Assembly (NCBI RefSeq): GCF_900114475.1
Contig: NZ_FOTE01000024.1
Coordinates: 22,245-71,732 of the forward strand
Reading direction: 5' to 3'
Length of the DNA stretch: 49,488 bases
DNA from: Paenibacillus sp. 1_12
Lineage (GTDB): Bacteria; Bacillota; Bacilli; Paenibacillales; NBRC-103111
The notes beneath the pieces are model-generated. The model did no database searches, was not told the origin of the DNA, and saw nothing but the letters and a program-made list of their open reading frames with translations. Position numbers and translations under genes: made by a program. This document shows, piece by piece, positions 17,403-27,276 of this stretch (the stretch's first letter is position 1; every line of letters begins with the position of its first letter).

Positions 17403-18506
17403 TCATTTCTCTGAAGACAGCTTTATCTTTTTCTTGCGAAACCAGATATACATCAGCAAACTTACAGGGGCTGTATATTCAACCCCGATAGCGAATTTTG
17501 CAAGCCATCCTTCCATGATGCCATTCTGATTAAAGGTAGGCATGATTAGAAAGGTGCCAAAGGCCAGAAGGAAACAGAGCACACGCAAAGAATTGCGATG
17601 ATCCTCCATGTTAAGCAGCCAACTTGTGCAAAATGCGAATGTATAAAACGTGGGAATCCAAGACAACGAGAACATGAATATATAAAAGGATATAAAAACA
17701 ACTTCGATCCGTTCAATGAATTTAAATTCAATGTTTTTAAGAACGGAAACTACGGGTTCGTTATATTCCTTAATTTCGTTTGGGTTGAAATAAACGAAAC
17801 AGATAAGGGTGATCAGGAGAAACACGAGCATCGACATTGTATTAGAGATTGCAACACCGACCGCAGCTTGCCGCTTATGCAGCAGAAATGGATATAAGAT
17901 CAATGTAATTCCTGTCCCGCTAAAAGAGAGGAGGGTTGCTTCCGCTGCATTGAATACAGGCAACCAACCTTCTTTGAGTACAGGCAGCAGATAGAGCCAC
18001 TGAGCGTCTTTAAGCGTTAACAAATAAGCGAACGGTATCCACATGGAAATAAAAAAAACAAGCTCAGCGTATCGCCCTATGATGCGAAATCCATTAAGAG
18101 CAATGGTATAAGTGGGAATCAGCAGCAAGCACATAATCTTAAATGCAGAGGTTTGTTGAAGGAGCCACTGTTTGATGTAGAGAATCGTTCTCGTAATTCC
18201 GACGTAGCCATATAAAAAGAAGTAAAGGGCGAGAATCACAGCTCCGGTTCTCCCGGCCCAAGGGCCACAATAATGGGCTAAAAGATCCAAGATGGTGCCA
18301 TCCGGATATTTCTTCATCACCTGTACGACGATTAAATTTGCCGCCACATTGATCATCCAAACGATGAAAAGGCCGATCCAGCCATCCGTTCCGGCACGCT
18401 GTGCCAGAAGCTGAGGAAGGGCTAGCAAGCCTACGCTCATTTGAGCACCGGAAAGGATACAAATGAATTGCATAAGGGTTATCTCATTATGAGCATATTT
18501 TTTCAA
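17403..18506 (-). CDS. Germinant receptor B subunit (GerB family), second copy
   Basis: 367 residues with about ten membrane segments, an APC-superfamily fold. The start EITLMQFICILSGAQMSVGL resembles the germination-permease opening, and FNPNEIKEYNEPVVSVLKNI and FKFIERIEVVFISFYIFMF are close to the other copy at 20812-21912. It is the last gene of the ger operon. The B subunit is thought to bind the small-molecule germinant in the inner spore membrane, so a second B suggests a second ligand. Confidence 0.9.
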   Translation of the reverse strand: MKKYAHNEITLMQFICILSGAQMSVGLLALPQLLAQRAGTDGWIGLFIVWMINVAANLIVVQVMKKYPDGTILDLLAHYCGPWAGRTGAVILALYFFLYGYVGITRTILYIKQWLLQQTSAFKIMCLLLIPTYTIALNGFRIIGRYAELVFFISMWIPFAYLLTLKDAQWLYLLPVLKEGWLPVFNAAEATLLSFSGTGITLILYPFLLHKRQAAVGVAISNTMSMLVFLLITLICFVYFNPNEIKEYNEPVVSVLKNIEFKFIERIEVVFISFYIFMFSLSWIPTFYTFAFCTSWLLNMEDHRNSLRVLCFLLAFGTFLIMPTFNQNGIMEGWLAKFAIGVEYTAPVSLLMYIWFRKKKIKLSSEK

Positions 18507-18539
18507 TTCATATCCCCCTTCAACTTCTTCCCATCAGAC

Positions 18540-19667
18540 TTACTTGACGGGTCCCATTGCATCAATCGTTACTTTTAGCTTAACACGAATGTCCGCAGTA
18601 GAAAGGGCTTTGCCCCAATTGCTTTTCGCCTTCTTATATTCGTCATATTCGAAGGCTCTGGCATTCAGGCCAAGTCCGATCGGATCAATAGCATGCTGTT
18701 GTATTTTCTTGATCAGGTTATCGAATTGCTTTAGCATTTGTTTGCTAATTTTTTGCTCAAGCTCTGGAGCGTTTTTCTCTACATCGTGGGGAAAAAGCAT
18801 TTCGTATAGGCTGATTTTCATTCTTATATGGATATCGAAACGGAATTTACCTTCTTTGGAGGAGGTTAGTGCTTTCGTTTCAGTTTTTGTTTTATCGGTT
18901 GAAAAGCTGATTTTGTCGGTATGGAACGGGCCTCTCTTGGACTCCCCGGGAATGGTAACTGTTATACTGGCTGATTTTTCAACCTTATTTTGCAAGATCC
19001 GGAGGAGAACTGTTTCCGCAGCATCTAAGGAAGCGACATATTTTCCTTTATGATTCAAAAGCGCCGTTCCGTCCAGTTTAATATTTTTGCTGGCGTCCAG
19101 ACTAACCTCTGATATGGCAGGGGTTATTCCTTTCTCGTACATCTGTCGGTGCAATTCCTGTACACTCGTTTTTACTGTTTCTGCTTTACTACTCTTTGTA
19201 TCCACCATTCCGCGCAGTAGAATAGGAAGAAGCGGTTGATCCTTGGGATTCAAGTAGATGATCTCCTCAAGAGGGCCGTCATATACGAGGACTCGATCCG
19301 AAACTGTGTTTTTGGAATCACGGAATAAGACATCCATCATCTGAAACCAGTCCTCCTGCATAAGCATACGTTTACCGATCAGAAAGACTTGATAGTTCCT
19401 GCCTGAAAAAACACCTGCCGAATGTGCATCTTGTTCGGATCTTGACTTACGAAAAGAAGGTGCGTGCACCTCCGTTTCCTGCGTCTTCTTCTTTACATTT
19501 TTGTCGAACACCGGAAATGTCGAGTACATGATCGGCTCATTGTCTTGCCCAAGATCCAAACCGAGTGTCAAGGGAATCGAGGCATTTTCCATATCCAACC
19601 GATCATTGCAGCCTGGGAGAATGGTCAATAAGGCGAAGAGCAGGACATACTGCGGCAGTTTGTTCAT
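18540..19667 (-). CDS. Germinant receptor C lipoprotein (GerC family), second copy
   Basis: 375 residues. Signal peptide MNKLPQYVLLFALLTI with lipobox LPGC, then NDRLD, equivalent to the GC-D-RE opening of GerC proteins. The core LPILLRGMVDTKSSKAETVK and the tail DPIGLGLNARAFEY recur in the neighbouring copy. ATG 19667 follows GGGGGATGG, and an in-frame ATG further upstream lacks a site. The C-terminal half has the Glu/Lys-rich helix region expected for the third GerC domain. Confidence 0.9.
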   Translation of the reverse strand: MNKLPQYVLLFALLTILPGCNDRLDMENASIPLTLGLDLGQDNEPIMYSTFPVFDKNVKKKTQETEVHAPSFRKSRSEQDAHSAGVFSGRNYQVFLIGKRMLMQEDWFQMMDVLFRDSKNTVSDRVLVYDGPLEEIIYLNPKDQPLLPILLRGMVDTKSSKAETVKTSVQELHRQMYEKGITPAISEVSLDASKNIKLDGTALLNHKGKYVASLDAAETVLLRILQNKVEKSASITVTIPGESKRGPFHTDKISFSTDKTKTETKALTSSKEGKFRFDIHIRMKISLYEMLFPHDVEKNAPELEQKISKQMLKQFDNLIKKIQQHAIDPIGLGLNARAFEYDEYKKAKSNWGKALSTADIRVKLKVTIDAMGPVK

Positions 19668-19699
19668 AGACCATCCCCCGTTTCCATGGTTACTGATCG

Positions 19700-20815
19700 T
19701 CACTTTACAACACCCATACTTTCTATACGCACTTTGACAGTTACGTTAATGACCGCCTGCGATAGCGCTTGTCCCCACTGATCTTCAACTTTTTTGTAAG
19801 GCTTGTAAGCGAACGCTTGCGCATAAATGCCTAGTCCGATCGGATCAATGTGATGGGATTGAAATTTGCTGATGAGGCGCTCAATTTGCTTTTTTAACTG
19901 CTCGGCAATTGCCTTCTCCAGTTCAGCAGAATTATTTTTCACATCGTAGGGAAACAATCGTTCTGTCAATACAACAGAGAATTGGATAGCCAAATCGAAT
20001 CGAAACCTATCATCGTGAAAGTAGGTTTTAATTTGGGCATTTGTCTTATTGGTGTTAAAACTTAATTTGTTAGTATTGAGCGGACCTCGTTTGGGATGCC
20101 CAGGAATTGTAAGTGACAGGCTGACCGGCTTGTTGGCTTTATTTTGCAAAATTTGCATCAGAATGGTCTCTTGCGCATTCAGGGAATCGGTATATTTACC
20201 CTGATGATCCAGTAGGGCTGACCCGCTTAATCTAATTTCATGATCCAACTGAACTTCAGCGATAGCGGGTGTTTTCCCTTTTTCAAATCGCAACCGATGC
20301 ATATCTTGAAATGTTGTTTTTACGGTTTCAGATCTTTCGCTCTTCGTATCCACCATACCCCGAAGCAGCAAAGGGAGGAACGGTTCATCCTTTTGATTCA
20401 GATAAATGATTTCGGACAGCGGGCCATCGTACATGATTAGTCTGCAGGTTAGGGGGTTTTTCGCATCTCGGGAAAAAACGTCTAGTATCCTAAACCAGTC
20501 ATCATGCTCCACAAGACGCTTACTGACAAGCATCACAAGTACCTTTCTGCCTTGAAAAACGGCAGGCCAATGGGCGTCCGATTGTTGTCTTGTCTGTCCC
20601 AGCGTTTGAGCGGTGACGTCAAGCTTATAGGTTTTCTTCTGGGCACTACTGCTGAATACAGGGAGCGCAACATAGGTGTGCAAGTTGTTCTTCTCGTCGA
20701 GATCAAAACCGGCCAGAAGCGGGAACGCGGCATCCTCGAGATCCAATCGATCATTGCATCCTGAAGTGCTTATCATGACGGCAATAATCAGGAGATGTAT
20801 CCAGTGTTTGTTCAT
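19700..20815 (-). CDS. Germinant receptor C lipoprotein (GerC family), first copy
   Basis: 371 residues with signal MNKHWIHLLIIAVMISTSGC, lipidated at Cys20. NDRLDLEDAAFPLLAGFDLD follows. LPLLLRGMVDTKSERSETVK and DPIGLGIYAQAFAYKPYKK align with the second copy. It overlaps the B gene upstream by four bases (ATGA), so translation is coupled. The two C genes sit in tandem and look like an old duplication. Confidence 0.92.
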   Translation of the reverse strand: MNKHWIHLLIIAVMISTSGCNDRLDLEDAAFPLLAGFDLDEKNNLHTYVALPVFSSSAQKKTYKLDVTAQTLGQTRQQSDAHWPAVFQGRKVLVMLVSKRLVEHDDWFRILDVFSRDAKNPLTCRLIMYDGPLSEIIYLNQKDEPFLPLLLRGMVDTKSERSETVKTTFQDMHRLRFEKGKTPAIAEVQLDHEIRLSGSALLDHQGKYTDSLNAQETILMQILQNKANKPVSLSLTIPGHPKRGPLNTNKLSFNTNKTNAQIKTYFHDDRFRFDLAIQFSVVLTERLFPYDVKNNSAELEKAIAEQLKKQIERLISKFQSHHIDPIGLGIYAQAFAYKPYKKVEDQWGQALSQAVINVTVKVRIESMGVVK

Positions 20816-21912
20816 GCTTTCTTCCTCTGAGAGAAACGGTCAAGCAGCCAGATACACATGAGCAAGATGATGGGAAAGACATATTCAACGCCGATGCCGA
20901 CTCGGAGGAATAGACGCTCCATATTTTCATTTTGATGTAAGCTAGGCATGAAAAAGCAGGAACCTACAGCGAGCATAAGCCATAGGGCACGGAAGTGATT
21001 ACGCTCACTCTGCATTCCTGTCAGCCAATTAGTACAGTATGCGCACATATACAGGGCAGGAATCCAACCCAGTGAAAATATTAACAAATAGAACGCAATA
21101 TAGATGACCTCAATCCGTTCTACAAATTTGAATTCAATGATTCTTAATACATTGATCGCAGGTTCATTGTATGTATCAATTTCGTCAGGACTGAAATATA
21201 CGTAGCAAACCATCGTCACAAACAGATGTAAGAGCAGCGTCAGTGTATTAGAGATTGTCATGGCTTTAGAAGCTTGCCGCTTATTCTGTATAAATGGGTA
21301 CAAAATAAATGTCGTAACAAAGCCCAGAAAGCAATAGAGCCCAAACGGAACACCTGCGCTTATAGGTCGCCATCCTTCCCCCGCTATGGGAAGCAAATGA
21401 AGCCAGTGAGCCTCTTTCAGCGGAAGTAAATAAACAAATGGAATCCATAACGAAAGGAGATAAGTAATCTCTGCATATCTGCCTATGATTCTTATCCCCG
21501 AAATAGCGATTACATACGTGGGGATCAGCAGCATCAGGATAATTAAATAGGCAGACGTTTGCGGTAAAAGCCATTCTTTCGTAATTAGTGTCGTTTGAAT
21601 AAGGCAGCTGTATGCAAAATAAAGGAGATAAAGAAAAAGCACGATCGCAGCCGCTCTCCCTGCCCACTTGCCCCCATACCTCGTTAACAGATCCAGCAAA
21701 GTACCGTCTGGTTGTCGACTCATCACCTTAATAACAGCCAAGCTTGCAATCACGGTAATAAACCATCCGATGATCAGCGAGATCCATCCGTCCGTGCCTG
21801 CATGTTCGAATAATATTCGCGGCAGCGCGAGAAAAAAGACGCTCACTTGCAGGCCTGAATTTATCAGGATATATTGCAGGCTGGTAATCTTATTGTTCGC
21901 AAATCCACTCAT
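20812..21912 (-). CDS. Germinant receptor B subunit (GerB family), first copy
   Basis: 366 residues with ten predicted membrane segments. ITSLQYILINSGLQVSVFFL opens it, and FSPDEIDTYNEPAINVLRII and FKFVERIEVIYIAFYLLIF match the second copy. It overlaps the A gene by four bases upstream and the C gene by four downstream, so A, B and the first C form a coupled core. Confidence 0.92.
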   Translation of the reverse strand: MSGFANNKITSLQYILINSGLQVSVFFLALPRILFEHAGTDGWISLIIGWFITVIASLAVIKVMSRQPDGTLLDLLTRYGGKWAGRAAAIVLFLYLLYFAYSCLIQTTLITKEWLLPQTSAYLIILMLLIPTYVIAISGIRIIGRYAEITYLLSLWIPFVYLLPLKEAHWLHLLPIAGEGWRPISAGVPFGLYCFLGFVTTFILYPFIQNKRQASKAMTISNTLTLLLHLFVTMVCYVYFSPDEIDTYNEPAINVLRIIEFKFVERIEVIYIAFYLLIFSLGWIPALYMCAYCTNWLTGMQSERNHFRALWLMLAVGSCFFMPSLHQNENMERLFLRVGIGVEYVFPIILLMCIWLLDRFSQRKKA

Positions 21913-23450
21913 TCCCCATCACCTTTTGGACGATTATTTCCCTGCCTAATGGTTTGTATCGCTTTGGTTGACACTGGGCGTTTGCGCATGAGCCAAACCG
22001 GCAATCGCACGAATGCATCCTTCCATTCAACAAAGCGAATCGGTGCGAGCGGAGTACTATAAGGGGTTCCGAGCGACTCAAGTGAAATGAGATGTCCAAT
22101 CATGGTCATCATGCCAATAATGATGCCTACAAACCCGAACATGGCAGCCGCAATCATCATGGCAAAGCGGATGAGGCGAATAGCTGCGACCATGTCATAA
22201 TTGGGAAGGATGAAAGAAGCAATAGCGGTAAAAGAAACGACAATTACCATGATATTGTTGATGAGTCCCGCTTGTACAATCGCTTGTCCGATGACAATGC
22301 CGCCAACGATCCCAACAGTTTGCCCGACTGGAGCAGGTAAGCGTATGCCTGCTTCACGCATCATTTCCAGGGTAATCTCCATAATGACCGCCTCTACGAA
22401 TGGAGGAAACGGAACCCGTCCTCTGAACTCCCCAATGGTGAGCAGCAGCTTCACGGGTATGATCTCAAAATGATAGGAAATAACGGCAATATAGAACGCC
22501 GGTAAAAACACAGCAATGAAAAAGGCGAACATTCTTAATAGACGAATAAAAGTAGCAATCGACCAGCGTGTGCTGTAGTCGTCGACGCTTTGGAAGAAGG
22601 AAGTGAAGGTTGCAGGACCAACGATTACACTAGGAGAGCGATCCACGACGACAACAATTCTTCCTTGCAAAATTTGTGAAGCGGCTGCATCCGGTCGTTC
22701 TGTCAATATAAATTGGGGAAAAGGTGAGTAGGGATTATCCTCAATATATTCCGCCAGTTCACCGGTATTGATGACGGTATCGACATCTAATCTAGCAATC
22801 CGGTCTTCTAACTCCTGAAGAACCTCTGGATGTGCGACATCCGCCAGGTAGAGAACGGATAAGATGGAATTGGATCTTCGTCCTACGGTGAATTCCTTTA
22901 TTTTCAATTCCCTGTTGGAAATATAGCGCCTGATTAAGGCGATATTTTGAGAACCAGTCTCGACAAAGCCTTGATGCGCGCCTTTTATTGAAGCTTCGAT
23001 GGAGGGATCTTCGATGGCACGCTGCGGCCAACCTTGCGTATCCAAGGCATAGGTCTCCAAACGCCCATTCACAAAAAGCACGCTGCGCCCTTGCAAGATC
23101 GAGTTCTCGATCTGCCCCCATGCGTTCAATTTTTGAATTTGACCAATCGATAACCGGAAACTGCCGTCGGGGTTGGTTATTTCGGAATCGTATTCAAGTG
23201 GACGTAACACATTATTGTTAATCGAGCTTTTATCGACAAGTCCCTGCAGATAAACGAGCGCTGCTTGCTCCTCTGTATGTTTGATCGTAAGTTCTCGTAC
23301 AACGAGATCAGGAGTCAGCGTGAAAATTTTGTTCAGATCCGCTAAGTTCTGTGATAAAGACAGCCCAATGAAATCGTTAGAATAATTCTGAGGTTTTGCT
23401 TGCGGAACTGTGCGGTACTTTTTCATTAAGAACCAATTCGAGTATCGCAT
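21909..23450 (-). CDS. Germinant receptor A subunit (GerA family spore germination protein)
   Basis: 513 residues. The N-terminal soluble part (to about 290) has LDVDTVINTGELAEYIEDNP and the conserved ILTERPDAAASQILQGRIVV and VDRSPSVIVGPATF. The membrane part has FPPFVEAVIMEITLEMMREA and PVGQTVGIVGGIVIGQA, which are hallmarks of GerA/SpoVAF proteins. Length is normal. ATG 23450 has GGAG nine bases upstream. It is the first gene of the ger operon and has a plausible forespore promoter. The complex sits in the inner spore membrane and acts as a nutrient-gated channel. Confidence 0.93.
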   Translation of the reverse strand: MRYSNWFLMKKYRTVPQAKPQNYSNDFIGLSLSQNLADLNKIFTLTPDLVVRELTIKHTEEQAALVYLQGLVDKSSINNNVLRPLEYDSEITNPDGSFRLSIGQIQKLNAWGQIENSILQGRSVLFVNGRLETYALDTQGWPQRAIEDPSIEASIKGAHQGFVETGSQNIALIRRYISNRELKIKEFTVGRRSNSILSVLYLADVAHPEVLQELEDRIARLDVDTVINTGELAEYIEDNPYSPFPQFILTERPDAAASQILQGRIVVVVDRSPSVIVGPATFTSFFQSVDDYSTRWSIATFIRLLRMFAFFIAVFLPAFYIAVISYHFEIIPVKLLLTIGEFRGRVPFPPFVEAVIMEITLEMMREAGIRLPAPVGQTVGIVGGIVIGQAIVQAGLINNIMVIVVSFTAIASFILPNYDMVAAIRLIRFAMMIAAAMFGFVGIIIGMMTMIGHLISLESLGTPYSTPLAPIRFVEWKDAFVRLPVWLMRKRPVSTKAIQTIRQGNNRPKGDGE

Positions 23451-23485
23451 CGTGGATGACTCCGTTCTCCATAATTATTTATACA

Positions 23486-23515
23486 TATTGTGTTCTGAGT
23501 TGGTAAAATTATTCA
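23486..23515 (-). promoter_or_regulatory. Probable sigma-G/sigma-F promoter of the ger operon
   Basis: On the - strand TGAATA (23510-23515) is followed after 17 bases by CACAATA (23486-23492), close to the forespore pattern TGNATA / CATNNTA. It lies 36 bases before the gerA start. The rest of the 317-base gap holds only a terminator for the genes upstream. Confidence 0.5.
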
Positions 23516-23681
23516 AACTCTTTCCTAATACAGGTTTATCGTTGAATACTAAGGTTACTCAGCAGGATAGGATGGTAGTGGATTTCGATTCGGTTAGAAA
23601 TCATTTGAAACCAAACATCGGTTTTGTGATTTTTTTTATGAATCGACGATCTTGCTTTAACTTGTGCCAATCAACAAATGC

Positions 23682-23722
23682 AAAAAAAACAGCGTTTAAC
23701 TTATCCAAAGTTAAATACTGTT
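23682..23722 (-). terminator. Terminator of the unknown three-frame gene block
   Basis: On the - strand AACAG-TA-TTTAACT pairs with AGTTAAA-CG-CTGTT around a 7-base loop, followed by eight T. It lies 46 bases past the stop at 23768 and separates that block from the ger operon. Confidence 0.75.
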
Positions 23723-23767
23723 CTTACTTTTATGTATCGGAGGCCTTTCCAATTTCTAACTGCAATT

Positions 23768-24370
23768 TCAGCTAGATTTGAAAATTAATATGAGAATTGA
23801 TAATTCCACTTGAATCCGCCGTAACAACTGATAGCTTGTTAACCCCCTTTTTCCACAGCTTTTATTGTTAATAAGAGCCTGCAAAGGAACGACTTTCTCA
23901 TTTAGATAAATAGTTGCATCCGTCTCAAGTTGGATACGACGATATTTATTCACTTTCCCTTCAGGATTATGAATGAATATTTCCATAGCCCGAGGGAGTG
24001 TCGCGGGCTGACGAATAACAAGGGTAGTGCCAAGATCTTGAGAGGTTAATCCCGTATATTGACTACTATATTCTTTAATTAATTGAGGTGCTCTTAAGAC
24101 TAAATCGGCCAAAATTTGTGCCCAGGCGAAGTAACGAATAGCCAACCGGTTAATCATATTAAAAATACTTTCAAATTCGAATACTCTTAGAGCTTGAACA
24201 ATTCCTACTATAATTTTGCTGAACGGTAAAGAAATATGACCAAGATTAATATTATATTTTTTACCAAGGAGACTAATACTAAATTTAAGCGGGAAACCGA
24301 GACTACCACTTAGTTTTTTTAATAAATGATTGGTAAGACTATCAAGCGTTAATTGTAAAACTGCGTTAAA
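23768..24370 (-). pseudogene. C-terminal 200-codon frame of an unknown gene, joined to the preceding gene by a -1 frame change
   Basis: The frame is open from 24370 to the stop at 23768, but the first ATG, GTG or TTG is at 24157. The 71 codons before it look coding (LTLDSLTNHLLKKLSGSLGF, IIVGIVQALRVFEFESIFNM). It overlaps the end of the upstream frame (24349-25176) by 22 bases in the -1 frame. Fusing the two would give one protein of about 470 residues, near the size of the adjacent 507-residue protein. No canonical slippery heptamer is visible. TTTT at 24356-24359 is the likeliest indel site. A disrupted gene or a sequencing error is more likely than programmed shifting. Product unknown. Confidence 0.5.
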
Positions 24371-25176
24371 TTATGCTCTTTGAAAGAGTCCAATAAGATT
24401 TTCGCATCCAACTTCCACGAGCCCAGGGCTCTGTTTATCTCAGATAAGTTATTACTTTCAAGAGAACTACGAATACGATTTAGCGCAGTACGAATGTTCC
24501 CCTCTAACTTACCTACAAGCATATCTTTCACCTTTCTAGGCGAACTCCTATATACTGGATCCTGATTTAATAATCTTTTTGCTTCATTAACGAATAGTCC
24601 TACGAGCGTTTGTAGTGATATGTTGTTCGAAAGATTAATCAAATCATCTCTCATACCTTTGACCAAACCTTGTATCTGCACAAGAAAACTTGCGACTTGT
24701 TTTTTAATAAAATCAAGTACAGAAGCTATAATTTCACGTATCATTGTAGAACCAAAGTTAAGCATTGGATCTAACATGTGTTTTGCAATATTTTTTGTAA
24801 GATTAACTACCTCGTTTTCTTGCGGTATCCACAACGGATTATTAAGGTTTGTCATATATTGTTCCGTTCTACCCGCTCCTATCGGCGTAAATATTTTTTT
24901 CGCACTGCCGTATATATCTTTTGAGATAACCGGCCTTCTTAGTATTTGACCTATCGCTTTTAATGCCACTTTAAGGGAACGAAAGTAAATATCACCAAAA
25001 ATAACAGTTCCATTTAACCACGTAGTAAGCTGATTTTCGGATAATTGTTCAGCAGCTTGAATGAGTTTGTTTGGAATTTGTTCTTGAACAACTGTCAAAA
25101 TCGCCTCACTAAGATAAATTAATGGTCTTCCTATTAGTGGAAGTAATGCTGACGATACTCCTTCCATCAAAACCAT
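24349..25176 (-). CDS. Unknown protein (275 aa as read), probably the N-terminal part of a frameshifted gene
   Basis: I do not recognise this protein. It is mostly helical and rich in Ile, Leu and Asn, with amphipathic stretches such as REIIASVLDFIKKQVASFLV. It has no signal peptide and no clear membrane segment. The start overlaps the stop of the 507-residue gene (TGAATGG), with no separate ribosome site, so translation is coupled. The stop at 24349 falls inside a continuing coding-like -1 frame. Base composition is AT-rich, unlike the ger operon beside it, which suggests a different history. Confidence 0.6.
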   Translation of the reverse strand: MVLMEGVSSALLPLIGRPLIYLSEAILTVVQEQIPNKLIQAAEQLSENQLTTWLNGTVIFGDIYFRSLKVALKAIGQILRRPVISKDIYGSAKKIFTPIGAGRTEQYMTNLNNPLWIPQENEVVNLTKNIAKHMLDPMLNFGSTMIREIIASVLDFIKKQVASFLVQIQGLVKGMRDDLINLSNNISLQTLVGLFVNEAKRLLNQDPVYRSSPRKVKDMLVGKLEGNIRTALNRIRSSLESNNLSEINRALGSWKLDAKILLDSFKEHNLTQFYN

Positions 25177-26700
25177 TCACTGATCTTCATTCGAAATATT
25201 CCCATTTATTAAAGAGGTCAAAACATGGTCGGTTACAATAGTAGTCATTGGAAACAGAGCCGATTGTATCAATATCGATATTTCTTGCTGTCCAGTAAAA
25301 CGTTGTCCAATCCTATTTTTTAGATTCGCGCTAAGTTGCCTTTCCAAAATTAACGATAGATCCGAGCGGATATATTCTATATAAATATCCTCTGGTGAGA
25401 TTGACTCCGGAAGGTAGTTGAGCAGCAAACGTACACGTTCAGTTGGTGATTCACTGAAAAAAAATTTAGTATATAGTTGTTCAAGGAAATACGGTACGTC
25501 AGTTTCTCGGTCCAGTAGCGACGATAACGGTTCTCCTAGTAGATAATTTTTCAAATCATTTAGTGTAAGTTCTTCACTCTCAGGTTTCTGTAGCTGTGTG
25601 TAAATCCATGATCTAACTCTTTCCGGAATCGGAGAAGTCACCTTCGGCTCTCCATAAAAAAAAGAAGTACCATCGGCAAAACTTCGTGACAACACCTCTA
25701 GTAAAGTTAAACATGCCCACAGTGCAGAGATGTTTTGCAACCAACTGTTGATTATATTGGCATGTATACGAGGTGTAATTTGATTTGCATTTTGCACAAA
25801 TTTCTGAGTATATGATCTCAACTCTTTTGCTTCCATTGGTGTCGTCTCGATTAATCGTAATAATGATAAGACATCTCCTGAGGACCTCAAATTACTATTA
25901 TTAAGTAGATTTTGTATAAACGTACCTGTAGATTGAGAAATTCTCCGTAAAATCCACCACTGTCCTTCTCCGATAAATATTTCTATAACTGACCTTCGTA
26001 TTTCATAAGCCGGATCGGATGAATTATCATAATGTTTTAACCTAAACCCTAGTTCATAGGAGAGTCGAAAAACGTTTCGAAACATAAATTCAAGTTGGAA
26101 AAAGCTGTCTCTCGATAAGCCAAGTTTCTTAACTTCGCGTAAAACCTCATATATAAAAATGTCGGAGAGACGTTGTACTACTCTTCGGAGGGAGTCTATA
26201 TTTGCCTTTAAGTAACAGCGATAACCTCCTCCAACAATGAATCCATATCCCGCATCACACACCAATTCAAATCCTTCCGCTCCAAAAATATCAAATGTCG
26301 CGATTAAATCAGCATACGCCATTACTGCAACTGCTAATTGCCCATACAGTACGCCTTCTATTTGTATCTCATCCATGATTGTTTTAAATAATTGTCCCGC
26401 TGGACCGCTCATTTCCGGCCTTTGTGTTACACGGTTGATAATTTGTCCGACCGTTAAATCTGATTCAAGTCCAATAGCAACAGCAGCCTTTAGAACGGCA
26501 TGGACCCTTGTAGCTAAACCAATCTCTTCAAAAAAATTTAACGGTGTCTGCAATTGAACGATAAGACTACCCTCTAATGTACCTTTAATAAAAAAGTCAA
26601 GTTTTGCCCATTTATTTAATGTTAGGCTTATTCTTTCCCCTACAGCTCCCACGACTTCAATGCCTTCGTTTATACCACGCCTATGGATAGAACGTGCCAA
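25177..26700 (-). CDS. Large protein of unknown function (507 aa), first of an orphan gene block
   Basis: I know no family for it. TTG start at 26700 with only a weak GAGATGA site, and a TGA in frame just upstream rules out a longer form. Residues 1-70 contain a Gly/Val-rich segment (EGIEVVGAVGERISLTLNKW). From about 110 to 175 there is a hydrophobic, Tyr/Gly-rich patch (VLYGQLAVAVMAYADLIATF and GYGFIVGGGYRCYLKANIDS). The rest is helical. No secretion signal is visible. It is AT-rich. Its promoter (27277-27310) carries the same activator repeats as the giant SLH gene and the kinase operon, so it probably belongs to the same envelope-related regulon. Confidence 0.65.
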   Translation of the reverse strand: MARSIHRRGINEGIEVVGAVGERISLTLNKWAKLDFFIKGTLEGSLIVQLQTPLNFFEEIGLATRVHAVLKAAVAIGLESDLTVGQIINRVTQRPEMSGPAGQLFKTIMDEIQIEGVLYGQLAVAVMAYADLIATFDIFGAEGFELVCDAGYGFIVGGGYRCYLKANIDSLRRVVQRLSDIFIYEVLREVKKLGLSRDSFFQLEFMFRNVFRLSYELGFRLKHYDNSSDPAYEIRRSVIEIFIGEGQWWILRRISQSTGTFIQNLLNNSNLRSSGDVLSLLRLIETTPMEAKELRSYTQKFVQNANQITPRIHANIINSWLQNISALWACLTLLEVLSRSFADGTSFFYGEPKVTSPIPERVRSWIYTQLQKPESEELTLNDLKNYLLGEPLSSLLDRETDVPYFLEQLYTKFFFSESPTERVRLLLNYLPESISPEDIYIEYIRSDLSLILERQLSANLKNRIGQRFTGQQEISILIQSALFPMTTIVTDHVLTSLINGNISNEDQ

Positions 26701-27276
26701 TAAAAATCATCTCGTTAGGATTTATCGGCATACAAATTTTTATCTCCTTCCTACATAAATCCAGGTTATTTACTATGGTAGGGACAAAATGAAGGCCGTT
26801 ATTATTTTGAACACATCTCCTATATATGAATGATCCAATTAATAATGACCGAGTCCAGATTAGATAACTCCTGTTCCTGCAAGAGAGGAGGGTACGTGAC
26901 GGATCCATCTTTTTTGACTCCACGATCTAGAGCACACACAGCTGATGTTTGCGATTGAAATAGATGACGCGGCCATGTTGTTAGGCACAGCCGCTATGTT
27001 CACTTGTATCATCTTACACATTCCACTTTCTTTTTGAATTTAAATATTAAGCAACGACTATTACATTAATTACGATATTCCAATGCTGCTATCGATCAAC
27101 TTGGCATTGTCCAGCCCTGAGCTGTTGGTTATTCCTAAGCGAAGCCGTTCTGAATATGATCGTGATCGCAAGTGCCTGATTAACCAGAATTCCTCGAAAT
27201 TCAACATGATCACCTATAAAAGCCGCGTCTATCTCTTTATCGCCGCCATATCCTTGTCCCCTCTCCATCGCAATAT
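26701..27276 (-). other. 576-base untranslated leader or decayed gene ahead of the 507-aa gene
   Basis: Between the promoter at 27277-27310 and the TTG at 26700 I find no gene I can support. A 75-codon frame (ATG 26908, GGAG nine bases upstream) ends 20 bases inside the next gene but has unconvincing composition. A six-codon frame starts at an ATG behind GGGGACAAGG near 27245. The length is unusual for a leader. It may hold a regulatory RNA or a lost gene. Confidence 0.35.

Noticed and set aside
24349-24370. Programmed -1 ribosomal frameshift
   Set aside because: No X-XXY-YYZ heptamer in the right frame and no downstream stem found, so an indel is more likely.
26681-26908. 75-codon - strand frame overlapping the start of the 507-aa gene
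   Set aside because: It has a GGAG at plausible distance, but composition is not convincing and no family is recognised. Kept only as a possibility in the leader region.
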